DNA of 14,765 nucleotides. It comes from JBOGGX01 sp050744245 (lineage in GTDB: Bacteria; Actinomycetota; Acidimicrobiia; Acidimicrobiales; JBOGGX01). Under the pieces are notes generated by a model. It had not been told where the DNA came from, searched no databases, and worked only from the letters and a program-made list of their open reading frames with translations. This document shows positions 13,301 to 14,765 of the stretch, in pieces. The stretch lies in contig JBOGGX010000153.1 in the NCBI GenBank assembly GCA_050744245.1, forward strand, positions 1-14,765, read 5' to 3'. The stretch's first letter is position 1. Each line of letters begins with the position of its first letter. Made by a program: the position numbers and the translations under genes.

Positions 13301-14037
13301 GGGGCGTCGGGGGTGAAGTCGAGCAGCAACTCGATCTCGCCCACGTCGCCGACGGTCGCCGGCCCGAAGCTGGCGTCCGGGATCTCGTAGTCGGCGAAGG
13401 TGAGGGGAATCGTCCCGTTGACCGCGATGGTGTCGCCGTTGCGGCGGGCGGTGAGGTCGAAGGTCACCTCGTTGTTCACGCCGCGGAGCGTGAGCTCGCC
13501 GACCGCCGTCACGGTCACCTCCTCCAGGTCGGCCGGGACCGACGTCAGGTCGATCGGCCCCGACAGCTCGAACGTAGCGGTCGGGTAGGTGGCGGTGTCC
13601 ATGATGCGCGTCCGGAACTGGTTGTCGCGCCGGTTGTCGTCGCTGGCGACGGTGGTCAGGTCGACCTCGAAGGTGGCCGAGTCGATGGTCGCCCCGGTGA
13701 TCAGGAGTTGACCGGTCACATCCGACGTGCGCCCGACCGCCTCGGCGTCCTGGCCCAACCGGACCTCGGCGACACGGTAGCCGGCCTGGCTCCCGTCGGT
13801 GACGGCCCACGAGCCGTCGACCGAGGCAGGGGTCGGCTCGGGCTCGGTGGCGGTCGTCGTCGTGGCCCCGTCGGCTTGGGTCGTCGTGGCCGCGCCGTCA
13901 AGGCTCAGCCGCTCGGGGGTCTCGTCCCTGATGAAGTTGATGTAGACGAATGGGCCGGAGACCAGGGCCAGCACCACGACCACGGGCACGGCGACGAGCC
14001 GGGTTCGCGGGCGGCGGAGGGCGGAGCGCACGTTCAT
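13297..14037 (-). CDS. Membrane-anchored YceI-domain protein
   Basis: 246 residues. A short basic N-terminus (MNVRSALRRPRTR) precedes one hydrophobic segment (about 14-34, VAVPVVVVLALVSGPFVYI) that should act as an uncleaved anchor. A Thr/Pro-rich linker follows (50-72), then a YceI domain (about 74-246). The YceI lipocalin-like barrel is visible from GSWAVTDGSQAGYRV, through FEVDLTTVASDDNRRDNQFR, DTATYPTATFELSGPI and VGELTLRGVNNEVTFDLTA, to the closing LLLDFTPDAP. YceI proteins bind long amphiphilic or polyisoprenoid molecules outside the membrane. ATG 14037 is preferred to the GTG at 14112, because the added residues look non-native. Its 3' end overlaps the VOC gene tail to tail. It diverges from the oxidoreductase gene to its right. 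Confidence 0.85.
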   Translation of the reverse strand: MNVRSALRRPRTRLVAVPVVVVLALVSGPFVYINFIRDETPERLSLDGAATTTQADGATTTTATEPEPTPASVDGSWAVTDGSQAGYRVAEVRLGQDAEAVGRTSDVTGQLLITGATIDSATFEVDLTTVASDDNRRDNQFRTRIMDTATYPTATFELSGPIDLTSVPADLEEVTVTAVGELTLRGVNNEVTFDLTARRNGDTIAVNGTIPLTFADYEIPDASFGPATVGDVGEIELLLDFTPDAP

Positions 14038-14150
14038 GGCGCCACATTGAAGCCCGAATCCGGGAGCCGGCTGAGCGCGGGCCGAGAGCAACCCGTGAGC
14101 TAACTCACCCACCCATCCGTGGCCGCGCGCCCTCCGAACACCGCGGCGTT
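14038..14150. promoter_or_regulatory. Divergent intergene with palindrome GTGAG-CTAA-CTCAC
   Basis: This is about 113 nt between the YceI gene and the rightward oxidoreductase gene. It holds a perfect 5+5 bp inverted repeat, GTGAG (14095-14099) and CTCAC (14104-14108), around CTAA. This is a candidate binding site for a regulator controlling one or both genes. No clear -10/-35 pair was found in either direction, and the short palindrome could be chance. Confidence 0.25.
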
Positions 14151-14217
14151 ATGGCGGATCCCACTCCCCGCAACGGAGCGGAACCAGGGCGGGTGTCCGC
14201 CGCCGCGGCCGGCCGGT

Positions 14218-14765
14218 TTGGCCGCGGCGGTGGCGCTGGCCGCCGGTCACCTGGCCGGCGCGCTGACGACCGAGACCCGATCGCCGGTCCTCGTCGTCGG
14301 CGAAGGCGTGATCGAGCGGGTACCGGTGTCGGTCGAGCGGTCCGCCATCGAGACCTTCGGCAGCAACGACAAGCTCGTGCTGGTCGTCGGCATCACCGCG
14401 GTGTGCGTCGGACTCGGCGCGGCGCTCGGCCTGCTGGCGCGGCGGCGCCCGATGCTGGCCGGCGCCGGGTTCGCCGCCTTCGGCGTCATCGGCGCGCTGG
14501 CCGCCCTCGACCGAGGTGCATCCCTCCTGGCGGCGGTGCTTCCGAGCCTGGTGGCCGCCCTGGCCGGTTTCGGCACGATTGTCGGGCTGCTGCGGGTCGC
14601 CCCGGCCCGGCTCACGGCCGTGGCTCGAGCGACCGCCTCCCGCCCCCCCGAGCTGCCGATCGAGCGGCCCAAGGGCGACGGCGTGCGCTCCCGCCGGGCG
14701 TTCCTGCTGGCCTCTGGCGTCGCCCTGGCCGGGGTCGCGCTGGTCCGCACGGCCGGGTCCGCCGC
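14218..14765 (+). CDS. N-terminal membrane part of a probable molybdopterin (sulfite-oxidase-type) oxidoreductase, partial
   Basis: Open to the window end (about 182 residues visible). It shows four hydrophobic segments: LAAAVALAAGHLAGAL, then LVLVVGITAVCVGLGAALGL, AGAGFAAFGVIGALAAL and LLAAVLPSLVAALAGFGTI. Between the first two is SPVLVVGEGVIERVPVSVER with IETFGSNDKL, a pattern I associate with membrane-fused molybdopterin-binding oxidoreductases of actinobacteria. A twin-arginine segment (SRRAFLLASGVALAGVAL) follows at 14692-14746, as expected if the catalytic domain is exported. That catalytic domain lies beyond the window. The start is uncertain. ATG 14151 encodes a plausible N-terminus (MADPTPRNGAEPGRVSAAAAG), but in a different frame, so either a one-base slip occurs near 14200-14217 or translation starts at TTG 14218 or GTG 14230. 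Confidence 0.6.
   Translation, partial: MAAAVALAAGHLAGALTTETRSPVLVVGEGVIERVPVSVERSAIETFGSNDKLVLVVGITAVCVGLGAALGLLARRRPMLAGAGFAAFGVIGALAALDRGASLLAAVLPSLVAALAGFGTIVGLLRVAPARLTAVARATASRPPELPIERPKGDGVRSRRAFLLASGVALAGVALVRTAGSA

Noticed and set aside
1..14765. tRNA or rRNA genes
   Set aside because: No tRNA T-loop (GGTTCGAATCC-type) with matching acceptor stem or rRNA-like conserved block was recognised by eye on either strand.

Overview
The window is a very GC-rich, densely packed stretch of chromosome that looks like a high-GC actinobacterium. The closest parallels I recognise are an NdgR-type IclR regulator divergent from leuCD, GTG starts, and several apparent leaderless promoters (TANNNT exactly 7 nt before ATG). 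The class Acidimicrobiia is a reasonable guess, but this is inference from general style and not a phylogenetic result.

Left part (1-7557): at the edge, the minus strand of about 1-167 resembles the 5' end of a group II intron that runs out of the window. A small TPR-like protein (plus) then meets ilvE tail to tail. The leucine genes follow. leuB-ilvE form a minus-strand operon that diverges from greA. A DUF885 hydrolase/peptidase-like protein and an NdgR-type IclR regulator lie on the minus strand, and leuC-leuD lie on the plus strand, divergent from the regulator. No leuA is present. IlvE and LeuB/C/D together cover most of the leucine branch, and the regulator/leuC intergene holds a good promoter and an inverted repeat.

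Middle (7602-10090): directly after leuD is the wreck of a receptor Ser/Thr kinase. It keeps the Gly-rich loop, the catalytic lysine, the YMSPEQ motif, a short hydrophobic stretch and an extracytoplasmic domain, but most of the catalytic domain is gone and the pieces lie in three frames. It converges on a lipoprotein M1 metallopeptidase. Upstream of the peptidase is a cluster of TGTGTCG-containing direct and inverted repeats, and this cluster supplies the last codons and stop of the next gene.

That next gene (10072-11772, minus) is the most unusual item. It is a leucyl-tRNA synthetase homologue of only 566 residues with HVGH and KMSKS intact, but with no CP1 editing domain and no C-terminal domain.

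Right part (11773-14765): a short proline-rich ORF with a strong RBS and a terminator-like hairpin; a FrnE-type DsbA protein translationally coupled (GTGA) to a VOC-fold protein; a membrane-anchored YceI-domain protein overlapping it tail to tail; and the N-terminal membrane part of a probable molybdopterin (sulfite-oxidase-type) oxidoreductase, cut by the window end and possibly carrying a frame break near its start. I saw no tRNA, rRNA or CRISPR array. All frames and motifs were read by eye, so family names rest on motif recognition and not on database searches.
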